From Limiplasma sp031549415 (GTDB lineage Bacteria > Bacillota > Clostridia > Christensenellales > Aristaeellaceae): a stretch of DNA of 64,000 nt. Shown piece after piece: positions 16,053-22,436 of this stretch. The stretch covers positions 186,001 through 250,000 of the forward strand of contig JAVBPU010000004.1 in the NCBI GenBank assembly GCA_031549415.1, read 5' to 3'. The position numbers and the translations under genes are program-made. Each line of letters starts with the position of its first letter. The stretch's first letter is position 1. The notes under the pieces are model-generated. The model did no database searches, was not told the origin of the DNA, and was given only the letters and a program-made list of their open reading frames with translations.

Positions 16053-16745
16053 TCACCCTCCATTCTGGCTGCGTTTCCAGCCGGGAAGCTGATTGTAGGT
16101 TTCGGGCAAAATGGGATGCATGGCGGTTTCCATCAGTTCATCCGGAACCGGCCTGCGGCCTGTGCACTTGGAAGCCTTATGCTTCTCCCACAATTCCCGG
16201 GTGAGTACGTAGGTGGGCACGCCGCCCAGCTCATGCCAGGTCTCCGGCCGGGGAATCAGCTCGTACTCAATCATCCAACGCTTAAAGCCGTTGGGAGATT
16301 CGGCTACGATGAGCACTTCCTCCTGGCCCAGGAAATCAAAATGATATTCCATCTTGGCGGCAAACAGCTGCGCGCCAATGCGAAGGCCCTGCCGGAGGGT
16401 GATGGTGTGGTAGCTCATGCCCAGCTTGTTGTCCACGGACCGGCCATTCACGATGCCCACGATCTCGCCCTTGATGGTGCCCAGGAAGACATACTCATCC
16501 TTCACCCGGTGCACCTGGTAGCCCAGCATCTCCGAATACATACGGGACGCCACGATGTCATAAAAGTCCTTTGAAACGGTCATCAGCGGTTTTACCGCTT
16601 CCAATGCGGTGGGAATCTCGTCCCGGCCGATCTGCCGGACCACCATCTTTTCGCCTGTGGCCAACGTGATATATTTGGCCGGGTACTCCGGAAAATCACT
16701 CTCCGGGGGACGCAATTGCTGCTCCATCTTGTCGATTAACGCCAT
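16053..16745 (-). CDS. GNAT-like acyltransferase homologue, first gene of the minus-strand operon
   Basis: About 230 aa from the ATG at 16743-16745 with an AGAGGG site upstream. A larger frame extends upstream but has no better start and runs through the promoter region. The central region (IKGEIVGIVNGRSVD ... RIGAQLFAAKMEYHFDFLG ... SPNGFKRWMIEY) has the strand-helix order of GNAT acetyltransferases, though the pyrophosphate loop is not canonical. It leads a ten-gene operon, so it may modify or sense the operon's substrate or an acyl-CoA handled by the thiolase pair. The fold call is tentative. Confidence 0.6.
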   Translation of the reverse strand: MALIDKMEQQLRPPESDFPEYPAKYITLATGEKMVVRQIGRDEIPTALEAVKPLMTVSKDFYDIVASRMYSEMLGYQVHRVKDEYVFLGTIKGEIVGIVNGRSVDNKLGMSYHTITLRQGLRIGAQLFAAKMEYHFDFLGQEEVLIVAESPNGFKRWMIEYELIPRPETWHELGGVPTYVLTRELWEKHKASKCTGRRPVPDELMETAMHPILPETYNQLPGWKRSQNGG

Positions 16746-16805
16746 CCATTTTCGCCCTCTTTCTATGCATTTTTTAGGAAGGTCACTCTTCCTTGTTCTG
16801 TGCTT

Positions 16806-16865
16806 AGTATACAATAATTCAACGACTTTTTGTATTGTATGTTGAACTAGAATCGTGTACAATAA
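16806..16865. promoter_or_regulatory. Divergent promoters with operator-like repeats
   Basis: Plus strand: TTGTAT (16835-16840), 17-base spacer, TACAAT (16858-16863) drives the PucR/CdaR-type gene. Minus strand: TATACT (16811-16806) with a poor -35 TACAAA (16834-16829) drives the operon and looks activator-dependent. Between them lie an inverted repeat TTCAAC (16818-16823) / GTTGAA (16841-16846) and a direct repeat GTRTACAATAA at 16807-16817 and 16855-16865. These are good candidates for the regulator's binding sites. Confidence 0.65.
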
Positions 16866-16949
16866 CGGCAAAGATTTTTGTGATCTGGCACAAGCACATA
16901 GACTACACCTTGCTTTCCTTCCCTGACAAGCCCACAAAAAGGAGGCTTC

Positions 16950-18095
16950 ATGGTGCGAATCACCAACGAAATTGCCCGATCCTTCATTGCCAAGCTGGCG
17001 GAGCTTGGGTTCCAAAACGTAAACATCATCAGCCTGGACGGCACCATCCTGGCCAGCCATGACCTCAGCCGACTTGGGTATTTGCACATAGGGTCCCTGG
17101 AAGTGATGCAGCACCAGCACGAGGACGTGTTCTATCCCGACCATGAGCTGCCCGAGGGTACCCGACCCGGGGTTACCACCCCCATTCTATTCCACGGAAA
17201 ATGCGTGGGCGCGGTGGGGGTCACAGGCCATCCGGAGGAGGTGCGCCAAAGCGCGCAGATCATCCGGCTGACCATTGAAAGCCTTTTGGAGCAGCAGGAT
17301 CTGCACCGAAAGCTGGAATACAAGCGCAAGCTGATGGAAAACTGGGTGCTGGAATTGGTGGAGGGCGATGCCCAGACCCTGAAGGAGATGGAAAGCTCCC
17401 AGGAGCTGCTGGGCATTGACCCCCAAAGCCTTTGCTGCGTGGCCGTGCTGACCCTGCGGGACAGCGATGGCGCACCGCTGCAATACGGAGACTATTTGCA
17501 ACACGAGGACGCCATTTTAAACGCTATGCAGAGCCGCAAGGTAAATTTCCACGGCTTCCTGGGCCAAGGCCGCATGCTGTGCGCCTTGGAGGTGAACGGC
17601 CACGAGGATATGGCCGCCATCCTGGCCGCCTGCGAAAGCCTGCAACGCTGGACCCAGGAGTTGCCCCTGCGAGCAGCCATCGGCATCGGCCTGCCGGAGC
17701 GGGGGCTGGTGGGCTTTCAGGGCAGTTACCGCCAGGCACTGCACAGCATGACCCTCATTGAAAAGCTGAACTATCCCAAAAAAATCATGTCCATCCAGGA
17801 CTGGGGCATCATCGCCCTGATCGACCAGGCGCCAGCCGCCGCAAAGCGCTCCTTTTCCCATCAATTTCTGGACGGGAAGCAGCCACTGAGCGACGTGCAG
17901 TGGCAGACGCTGGAAACCTATTTCACTCATAATCAGAACCTGGGAGAAACCGCCGAAGCCCTGTTTGTACACAAAAACACCTTGCTGTACCGCTTACGGG
18001 TCATCCTTGAAACCCTGGGGTTGAATCCTCACCAATTCCAGGATGCGGTGATTTTGCAAATTTTGGTCTATTTTAAAAGTTTGCTCATAGAATGA
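16950..18095 (+). CDS. PucR/CdaR family transcriptional regulator
   Basis: 381 aa, with an AAAAGGAGG ribosome site. The N-terminal sugar-diacid-recognition-type sensor domain (about 1-130, NIISLDGTILASHD ... GRCVGAVGVTG-like) is followed by a central GGDEF-like fold and a C-terminal PucR helix-turn-helix (LGETAEALFVHKNTLLYRL, about 325-345). Relatives activate glycerate/galactarate or purine and allantoin catabolic genes in response to a pathway metabolite. It is divergent from the ten-gene operon, so it is the likely activator of that operon and of itself. Confidence 0.9.
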   Translation: MVRITNEIARSFIAKLAELGFQNVNIISLDGTILASHDLSRLGYLHIGSLEVMQHQHEDVFYPDHELPEGTRPGVTTPILFHGKCVGAVGVTGHPEEVRQSAQIIRLTIESLLEQQDLHRKLEYKRKLMENWVLELVEGDAQTLKEMESSQELLGIDPQSLCCVAVLTLRDSDGAPLQYGDYLQHEDAILNAMQSRKVNFHGFLGQGRMLCALEVNGHEDMAAILAACESLQRWTQELPLRAAIGIGLPERGLVGFQGSYRQALHSMTLIEKLNYPKKIMSIQDWGIIALIDQAPAAAKRSFSHQFLDGKQPLSDVQWQTLETYFTHNQNLGETAEALFVHKNTLLYRLRVILETLGLNPHQFQDAVILQILVYFKSLLIE

Positions 18096-18270
18096 CAGCG
18101 CAGATAGCGGGGTTTTTCTATTGTTTCACAAAAAGGGTTTTGGAAAAAATTTGTCGAAAAATAAATAGGCACATGGCTTCTGCTGCCGTTGTTCCCCCTA
18201 TTATTGCACTGATGTCCAAAGGAATAAAACTCGGTTGAAAGCAGAAGCACAAAGAGAAGGAGGAAAGCAC

Positions 18271-18549
18271 ATGAACATCGTAAACATCCTGATCCAACTG
18301 GTCAGCGGCGGCCTGGGCGGTCTGGGCGCTGGCAAACTTCTGCCTAAAATTTCCCTGGGCAACATCGGCAACATCATTGCCGGCATCCTGGGCGGCGTAG
18401 GTGGCGGGCAGCTGCTGGGCGCCCTGGGTATTGGCGCTTCCGGCGGCTCGGATATTGGCAGCATTCTCGTCAATATCCTGGGCAGCGGCGTGGGCGGTGG
18501 CATTTTGATGGCCATCGTATCCTTCGTGAAGAAGCTCATCAAAAAGTAG
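18271..18549 (+). CDS. Small Gly-rich hydrophobic protein of unknown function
   Basis: 92 aa from the ATG at 18271 with GAAGGAGG upstream; an upstream in-frame start at 18235 has no ribosome site. The sequence is dominated by Gly, Ile, Leu and Val with GxxxG-like repeats (GGLGGLGAG, GGVGGGQLLG, GVGGGILM) and ends in the basic tail VKKLIKK. There is no signal peptide. It resembles small Gly-rich proteins found in many bacteria and, superficially, membrane-active peptides. It stands alone between the regulator and tRNA-Ser, with its own terminator at 18586. Function not assigned. Confidence 0.7.
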   Translation: MNIVNILIQLVSGGLGGLGAGKLLPKISLGNIGNIIAGILGGVGGGQLLGALGIGASGGSDIGSILVNILGSGVGGGILMAIVSFVKKLIKK

Positions 18550-18585
18550 GCTTTCATCACAAATGTGAGACATCGTAAAAGCAAG

Positions 18586-18632
18586 CAAGCGCGGAGAGCA
18601 GAAAAAAACTGTCAGCCGCGCTTGTTTGTTTC
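18586..18632 (+). terminator. Rho-independent terminator
   Basis: Stem CAAGCGCGG (18586-18594) with CCGCGCTTG (18616-18624), extended by wobble pairs on the outer side, followed by a T-rich stretch. It ends the small Gly-rich gene's transcript. Confidence 0.75.
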
Positions 18633-18676
18633 ATTCTTTTTTGTTTCATCCTTTCACTCAGCCTTTCGCAGATTCA

Positions 18677-18716
18677 TGACGTAGCAAATTCCATGGTGAC
18701 GTAGCAAATTCCATGG
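18677..18716. repeat. Perfect 20-bp tandem repeat upstream of tRNA-Ser
   Basis: tgacgtagcaaattccatgg occurs twice head to tail (18677-18696 and 18697-18716), ending six bases before the -35 box of the tRNA promoter. Each unit contains the small palindrome CCATGG. Confidence 0.9.
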
Positions 18717-18722
18717 CAACCC

Positions 18723-18751
18723 TTGACAGCACGCCATTGAGGCTGTATAAT
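18723..18751 (+). promoter_or_regulatory. Consensus sigma-A promoter for tRNA-Ser
   Basis: TTGACA (18723-18728), 17-base spacer, TATAAT (18746-18751): both boxes match the consensus perfectly. The tRNA begins 19 bases after the -10 box. Confidence 0.92.
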
Positions 18752-18770
18752 GCACCTTGTTGTCAAATTT

Positions 18771-18861
18771 GGAGAGTTGGCTGAGTGGTCTAAGGCGCAC
18801 GACTGGAAATCGTGTGTGGGCTTATACCCCACCTAGGGTTCAAATCCCTAACTCTCCGCCA
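18771..18861 (+). tRNA. tRNA-Ser (GGA anticodon)
   Basis: 91 bases including an encoded CCA. The acceptor stem GGAGAGT pairs with ACTCTCC, the anticodon loop CTGGAAA carries GGA at 18805-18807, a long variable arm (GTGGGCTTATACCCCAC region) marks a class II tRNA, and the T loop GGTTCAAATCC is intact. It reads UCC and UCU codons. Confidence 0.97.
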
Positions 18862-18862
18862 C

Positions 18863-18898
18863 ACCCTTGTAGCACTAAGCTATGAGGGTTTTCTTTTT
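18863..18898 (+). terminator. Terminator of tRNA-Ser
   Basis: 10-bp stem (18863-18872 with 18880-18889, two G-U pairs), 7-base loop, then TTTCTTTTT. It starts two bases after the CCA end. Confidence 0.85.
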
Positions 18899-19129
18899 GA
18901 CATAAGGCTTTTTTCTGCTTTTTAATGTTCACATTTAGGACTAACAATTCACAAAAACGAACGACAAAACACGATTTAGGATAAAAAGCGCTACCGAAAA
19001 ACGCTAACGAAAGCCCCGCCAGATTGACCGACGGGGCATTGGTTATACTCATTTGATCTAACGGAGCTTTTTTGACGGACCGCGTCCTGCGGGGTCTTTT
19101 TTCATAAACCTTGCAAAAGCCTGGCGACT
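18899..19129. other. Intergenic stretch between tRNA-Ser and the spoVA operon
   Basis: No convincing gene. It contains a hairpin GCCCCG/CGGGGC (19013-19037) without a T tract, and a terminator-like hairpin at 19077-19102 (GACC-GC / GC-GG-GGTC with a two-base bulge, then six T). The latter may end a short untranslated transcript or insulate the sporulation operon. Confidence 0.5.
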
Positions 19130-19159
19130 GTATAAACCGCCCGGCTTTTTCGCATACTG
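19130..19159 (+). promoter_or_regulatory. Sigma-G-like promoter of the spoVA operon
   Basis: GTATA (19130-19134), 18-base spacer, CATACTG (19153-19159). The forespore sigma-G consensus is approximately GNATR-N18-CATNNTA; only the last base differs. spoVA operons are sigma-G-dependent in Bacillus, which supports the call. Confidence 0.65.
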
Positions 19160-19189
19160 GATGTGCAAGAACCGGAAGGAGGACGGCTT

Positions 19190-19348
19190 ATGGAAGTTTC
19201 CAGGCAAACCCTGACCCCCGCCGCCATCGACCCCCAACCCCGCCCTGCCGACCGGGAAATTTACATCAAACCGCCCCCCAGCGCTCACCGGGAGCGCCCC
19301 GCCCATACGCACTCCCCCACAACAAAAGGCGAAGGAGTCTTTCCATGA
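19190..19348 (+). CDS. Possible small Pro-rich leader protein of the spoVA operon
   Basis: 52 aa, starting at an ATG 10 bases after GGAAGGAGG and ending with a TGA that overlaps the spoVAC ATG (ATGA at 19345-19348). The composition is rich in Pro, Arg and His; no domain is recognised. The good ribosome site and the coupled stop/start argue that it is translated, perhaps only to couple translation to spoVAC. It could equally be fortuitous, because spoVAC has its own AAGGAG. Confidence 0.5.
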   Translation: MEVSRQTLTPAAIDPQPRPADREIYIKPPPSAHRERPAHTHSPTTKGEGVFP

Positions 19349-19803
19349 ACAAACAGAACATCCATGTCCCCCCGCTGGATTACCAGAAGCGGGCGGACCA
19401 GCTTTCCCCCAACTCCAACCTATCCCAAATGCTGGTGCGCGCCTTCTGGGTAGGCGGCCTCATTTGCCTGCTGGGCCAGGGCCTGATCGACGTTGGGGTG
19501 GCGTTCTTGCAGCTCACCAGCAAGGCCGCGGGCAGCTTTGCCTCCATCGTGCTGGTGTTTTGCACGGCGGTGCTCACTGGCCTGGGCATTTTTGACAGAA
19601 TTGGCCAGTACGCAGGGGCGGGCAGCTTTGTACCCATCACCGGCTTTGCCAACGCCATGGTGTCCCCCGCGCTGGAATTCCGCCGGGAGGGCCTGGTGCT
19701 GGGCCTTGGCGCACGGCTGTTTACCATTGCCGGGCCTGTGCTGGTGTATGGCGTTGGGGCGTCCGTGCTGGTGGGGGTGCTGTACGCCCTCATCCGCTGG
19801 TAA
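19345..19803 (+). CDS. spoVAC: Stage V sporulation protein AC
   Basis: 152 aa integral membrane protein with about four hydrophobic segments. The SpoVAC hallmarks are visible: the N-terminal YQKRADQLSPNSN segment, FWVGGLICLLGQG, and FVPITGFANAMVSPALEFRREG. In spores it forms part of the inner-membrane channel that moves dipicolinic acid in during sporulation and out at germination. First principal gene of the spoVAC-D-E operon; AAGGAG lies before the ATG. Confidence 0.96.
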   Translation: MNKQNIHVPPLDYQKRADQLSPNSNLSQMLVRAFWVGGLICLLGQGLIDVGVAFLQLTSKAAGSFASIVLVFCTAVLTGLGIFDRIGQYAGAGSFVPITGFANAMVSPALEFRREGLVLGLGARLFTIAGPVLVYGVGASVLVGVLYALIRW

Positions 19804-19815
19804 AGGGGGCGAAGC

Positions 19816-20853
19816 ATGCAAAAAAAACGCTTGGGCGTCCAAACCATCGCCTTGCCCAGCCGCCCCTATCTGTCCAGCGGCGCGGCCATTGTGGGCAAGA
19901 AAGAGGGCGAGGGGCCGCTGGGGCCTTGCTTTGACCGGGTGGTAGAGGATGAAATGAACGGCCAGGAGAGCTTTGAGCTGGCCGAGAAGCATTTTTACCT
20001 GGACGCCATCGACACCTGCCTGCAAAAGGCGGGGCTGGGCCCGGAGCATGTGCAGTTCCTGCTGGGGGGCGACCTCTTAAACCAAATCATCAGCGCGTCC
20101 TTTGCTGCCAGGGACTTGGCCATTCCCTTTCTGGGGCTGTACGGAGCCTGCTCCACCATGAGCGAAAGCCTGTGCCTGGGCAGCATGCTGGTGGACGGCG
20201 GCCATGCCAACCGGGCGGTCTGCGCCGCCAGCAGCCATTTCTGCACAGCGGAGCGGCAGTTCCGCTTTCCCTTGGAGTTTGGCAGCCAGCGCACGCCCAC
20301 GGCCCAATGGACCGTCACCGGCGCCGGGGCCACCTTGGTCAGCGATACGCCGGGCGATCATCCCCTGGCCCGGTCCAGCCTGGTTTGCATGGGCCGGGTG
20401 GTGGATTTGGGCATCAAGGACGCCAACAACATGGGTGCAGCCATGGCCCCCGCCGCAGCGGACACCCTTTGCGCCCTGTTTCGGGACACGGACACCCACC
20501 CCGGGGACTATGACTTGATCCTCACCGGGGACTTGGGCCAGGTGGGCCATGACCTGCTGCTGGAACTGATGGAGCAGCACCAGTTTCCCCTGGACGCCAG
20601 CCGGTATACGGATTGCGGCCTGCAAATCTTTAACCCGGAGACCCAGGATACCCACGCCGGGGGCAGCGGATGCGGCTGTAGCGCCACGGTTCTGAATGGC
20701 CATTACCTGCCGCTGCTGCAAAAGCGCCAGTACCACAAGATCATTTTTATGGCCACCGGCGCGTTGATGAGCCCCACCACCAGCCAGCAGGGTGAAAGCA
20801 TCCCCGGCATCGCCCATGCCATCGTGCTGGAAGCCCCAGAAAAGGGAGCGTGA
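19816..20853 (+). CDS. spoVAD: Stage V sporulation protein AD
   Basis: 345 aa, soluble thiolase-like fold typical of SpoVAD, which binds dipicolinic acid on the outer face of the spore inner membrane. Family segments include the N-terminal PYLSSGAAIVGKKEGEGPLG, FLGLYGACSTM and HAGGSGCGCSA. It follows spoVAC by 12 bases and overlaps spoVAE as GTGA. Confidence 0.97.
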   Translation: MQKKRLGVQTIALPSRPYLSSGAAIVGKKEGEGPLGPCFDRVVEDEMNGQESFELAEKHFYLDAIDTCLQKAGLGPEHVQFLLGGDLLNQIISASFAARDLAIPFLGLYGACSTMSESLCLGSMLVDGGHANRAVCAASSHFCTAERQFRFPLEFGSQRTPTAQWTVTGAGATLVSDTPGDHPLARSSLVCMGRVVDLGIKDANNMGAAMAPAAADTLCALFRDTDTHPGDYDLILTGDLGQVGHDLLLELMEQHQFPLDASRYTDCGLQIFNPETQDTHAGGSGCGCSATVLNGHYLPLLQKRQYHKIIFMATGALMSPTTSQQGESIPGIAHAIVLEAPEKGA

Positions 20854-21221
20854 ACCCTATGGATGTCCTGATGTATTTGAAAGCCTTTTTGGTGGGCGGC
20901 CTCATCTGCGCTGTGGGGGAGCTGCTGGTGGTGAAAACCAAGCTGACCCCGGCCCGCATTTTGGTTCTCTACATTCTGGCCGGGGTGGTGCTCAGCGCCG
21001 TGGGCCTATACGGCCCGCTGGCCGAGTTCGCCGGGGCCGGGGCCACTGTGCCCCTCACCGGATTTGGCCATGCCCTGGCCCAGGGGGTCATGATGGCCGT
21101 ACAAGAGGTGGGCCTGCTGGGCGCGTTTACCGGAGGTCTCACCGCCACCGCCGGAGGCATTGCCGCCGCCATCTTCTTTGGCACGCTAGTGGCCTTGCTG
21201 TGCAAACCGAAAACAAAGTAA
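20850..21221 (+). CDS. spoVAE: Stage V sporulation protein AE (SpoVAEb type)
   Basis: 123 aa, hydrophobic with four membrane segments. Family segments are FLVGGLICAVGELLV, RILVLYILAGVVLSAVGLY and VPLTGFGHALAQG. The GTG at 20850 overlaps the spoVAD stop, and an ATG at 20859 is an alternative start. It completes the minimal clostridial spoVAC-D-E set, and the terminator at 21236 follows. Confidence 0.95.
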   Translation: MNPMDVLMYLKAFLVGGLICAVGELLVVKTKLTPARILVLYILAGVVLSAVGLYGPLAEFAGAGATVPLTGFGHALAQGVMMAVQEVGLLGAFTGGLTATAGGIAAAIFFGTLVALLCKPKTK

Positions 21222-21235
21222 AAGGCTTGTCCATG

Positions 21236-21288
21236 ACGTTCGGCCAAACGGGCTCCCCCGCTTGGCCGACGTTTTGCTTCATTTTTTT
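21236..21288 (+). terminator. Terminator of the spoVA operon
   Basis: Stem ACGT-CGGCCAA (21236-21247, one bulged T) with TTGGCCG-ACGT (21262-21272), 14-base loop, then TTTTGCTTCATTTTTTT. Confidence 0.8.
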
Positions 21289-21363
21289 CCCCTGGAAAAC
21301 CACCGTAAAAAACCGCTCAAAAACCGGGGCGCTTTGACGCAGATCATCCGGATGGACATACCG

Positions 21364-21513
21364 TCACCTCCCACCATTGCTCAGTCGCAGCAGAAAACAT
21401 CCCACCAGGATGAACGCCAGGCCCAGCAGGGCTAGCCAGGCCCAGCCGGGAATGCAAAAAAACAACAGGATCACGCCCAGGGCCAGCAGGACATACCCCA
21501 CAATTTCCAGCAC
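21364..21513 (-). CDS. Very small membrane protein, unknown
   Basis: 49 aa from a GTG at 21513 with AGGGGG upstream; an in-frame ATG at 21555 would give 63 aa. Two closely spaced hydrophobic segments (IVGYVLLALGVILLFF and WLALLGLAFILVGCFLL) end in a short polar tail. It looks like the tiny two-helix membrane proteins common in Clostridia. It lies alone between spoVAE and tatD, facing away from the spoVA genes. No function can be given. Confidence 0.5.
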   Translation of the reverse strand: MLEIVGYVLLALGVILLFFCIPGWAWLALLGLAFILVGCFLLRLSNGGR

Positions 21514-21653
21514 CCTGTTGCCCCCTGACGGATAACATCTTGTGCCGGGTTTCAAAAAGCATCACCTCGCCTAGCACATCCTATGCCGGGGCGAGGTGAC
21601 GCATGCGAAAATCAATGGCGTTTTGAATCGTTTTGAATCGTTTTCAAGTGCTC

Positions 21654-22436
21654 TCAAGCGTTCACAATACCAAACAGGCGGCAGGTATTCTCCGTGGCGG
21701 CCTGGGCCAAGGCTTCCAGGGACAGGCCCTTCACCTCCGCCACCCGCTTGGCCACGTAATAAACATAAGCGGGCTCATTGCGCTGGCCGCGCTTGGGCTC
21801 CGGGGCCAGGTAGGGGCTGTCCGTCTCCACCAGCAGCCGATCCAGGGGGCAGTAGGCCGCCACCTCCGCTAGGTTTTTAGCGTTTTTGAAGGTGACCGGC
21901 CCGGCAAAGGAAAGATAAAAACCCATATCCAAATAGGTTTTGGCGCTTTCCACACTGCCGGAATAGCAGTGCAGCACCCCGGAAGGCAGGGCCTGCCTGT
22001 GCCGCCTGAAAACTTCCAGGGTGTCCCCATGGGCGTCCCGCACATGAAAGATGGCGGGCACGCCCTTTTCATAGGCAAAATGAAGCTGGGCCTCAAACAC
22101 CTGCCGCTGCGCCTCCTGGGGGGAGTGATCATAATAGTAGTCCAGGCCGATCTCCCCCACCGCCACAATGCGGGGCATCTGCAGCCAGCTGGTAAGCTGG
22201 TCCAGGTCCGAGGGCGTAAAATCCTTGGCTTCGTGAGGGTGGACCCCCACCGCGCCGTACAGGGCGCGGCTTTCCCCAGTTAGCTCCACGATCCTTTGGC
22301 TGGTTGCCATGTCGCTGCCCACCAGCAAGGCCCGGTCCACCCCCTGGGCGGCCATCCGTTCCAGGGTTGGACCGAAGTCCTCCGCAAAGCGGGGGTCCTC
22401 CAAATGGCAGTGGGAATCAAACAGCCGCATGCTCAT
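21654..22436 (-). CDS. tatD: TatD family metal-dependent deoxyribonuclease
   Basis: 260 aa. The amidohydrolase-type metal site is visible: FDSHCHL at residue 5, GEIGLDYYY near 95 (Glu), FHVRDAHGD near 130, HCYSGSVE near 155 and the terminal ETDSPYLAPEP near 205. TatD enzymes are 3'-5' exonucleases with roles in DNA repair. It overlaps the metG stop/start as ATGA, and metG-tatD is a conserved Firmicute pair. Its transcription is therefore under the metG T-box. Confidence 0.95.
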   Translation of the reverse strand: MSMRLFDSHCHLEDPRFAEDFGPTLERMAAQGVDRALLVGSDMATSQRIVELTGESRALYGAVGVHPHEAKDFTPSDLDQLTSWLQMPRIVAVGEIGLDYYYDHSPQEAQRQVFEAQLHFAYEKGVPAIFHVRDAHGDTLEVFRRHRQALPSGVLHCYSGSVESAKTYLDMGFYLSFAGPVTFKNAKNLAEVAAYCPLDRLLVETDSPYLAPEPKRGQRNEPAYVYYVAKRVAEVKGLSLEALAQAATENTCRLFGIVNA

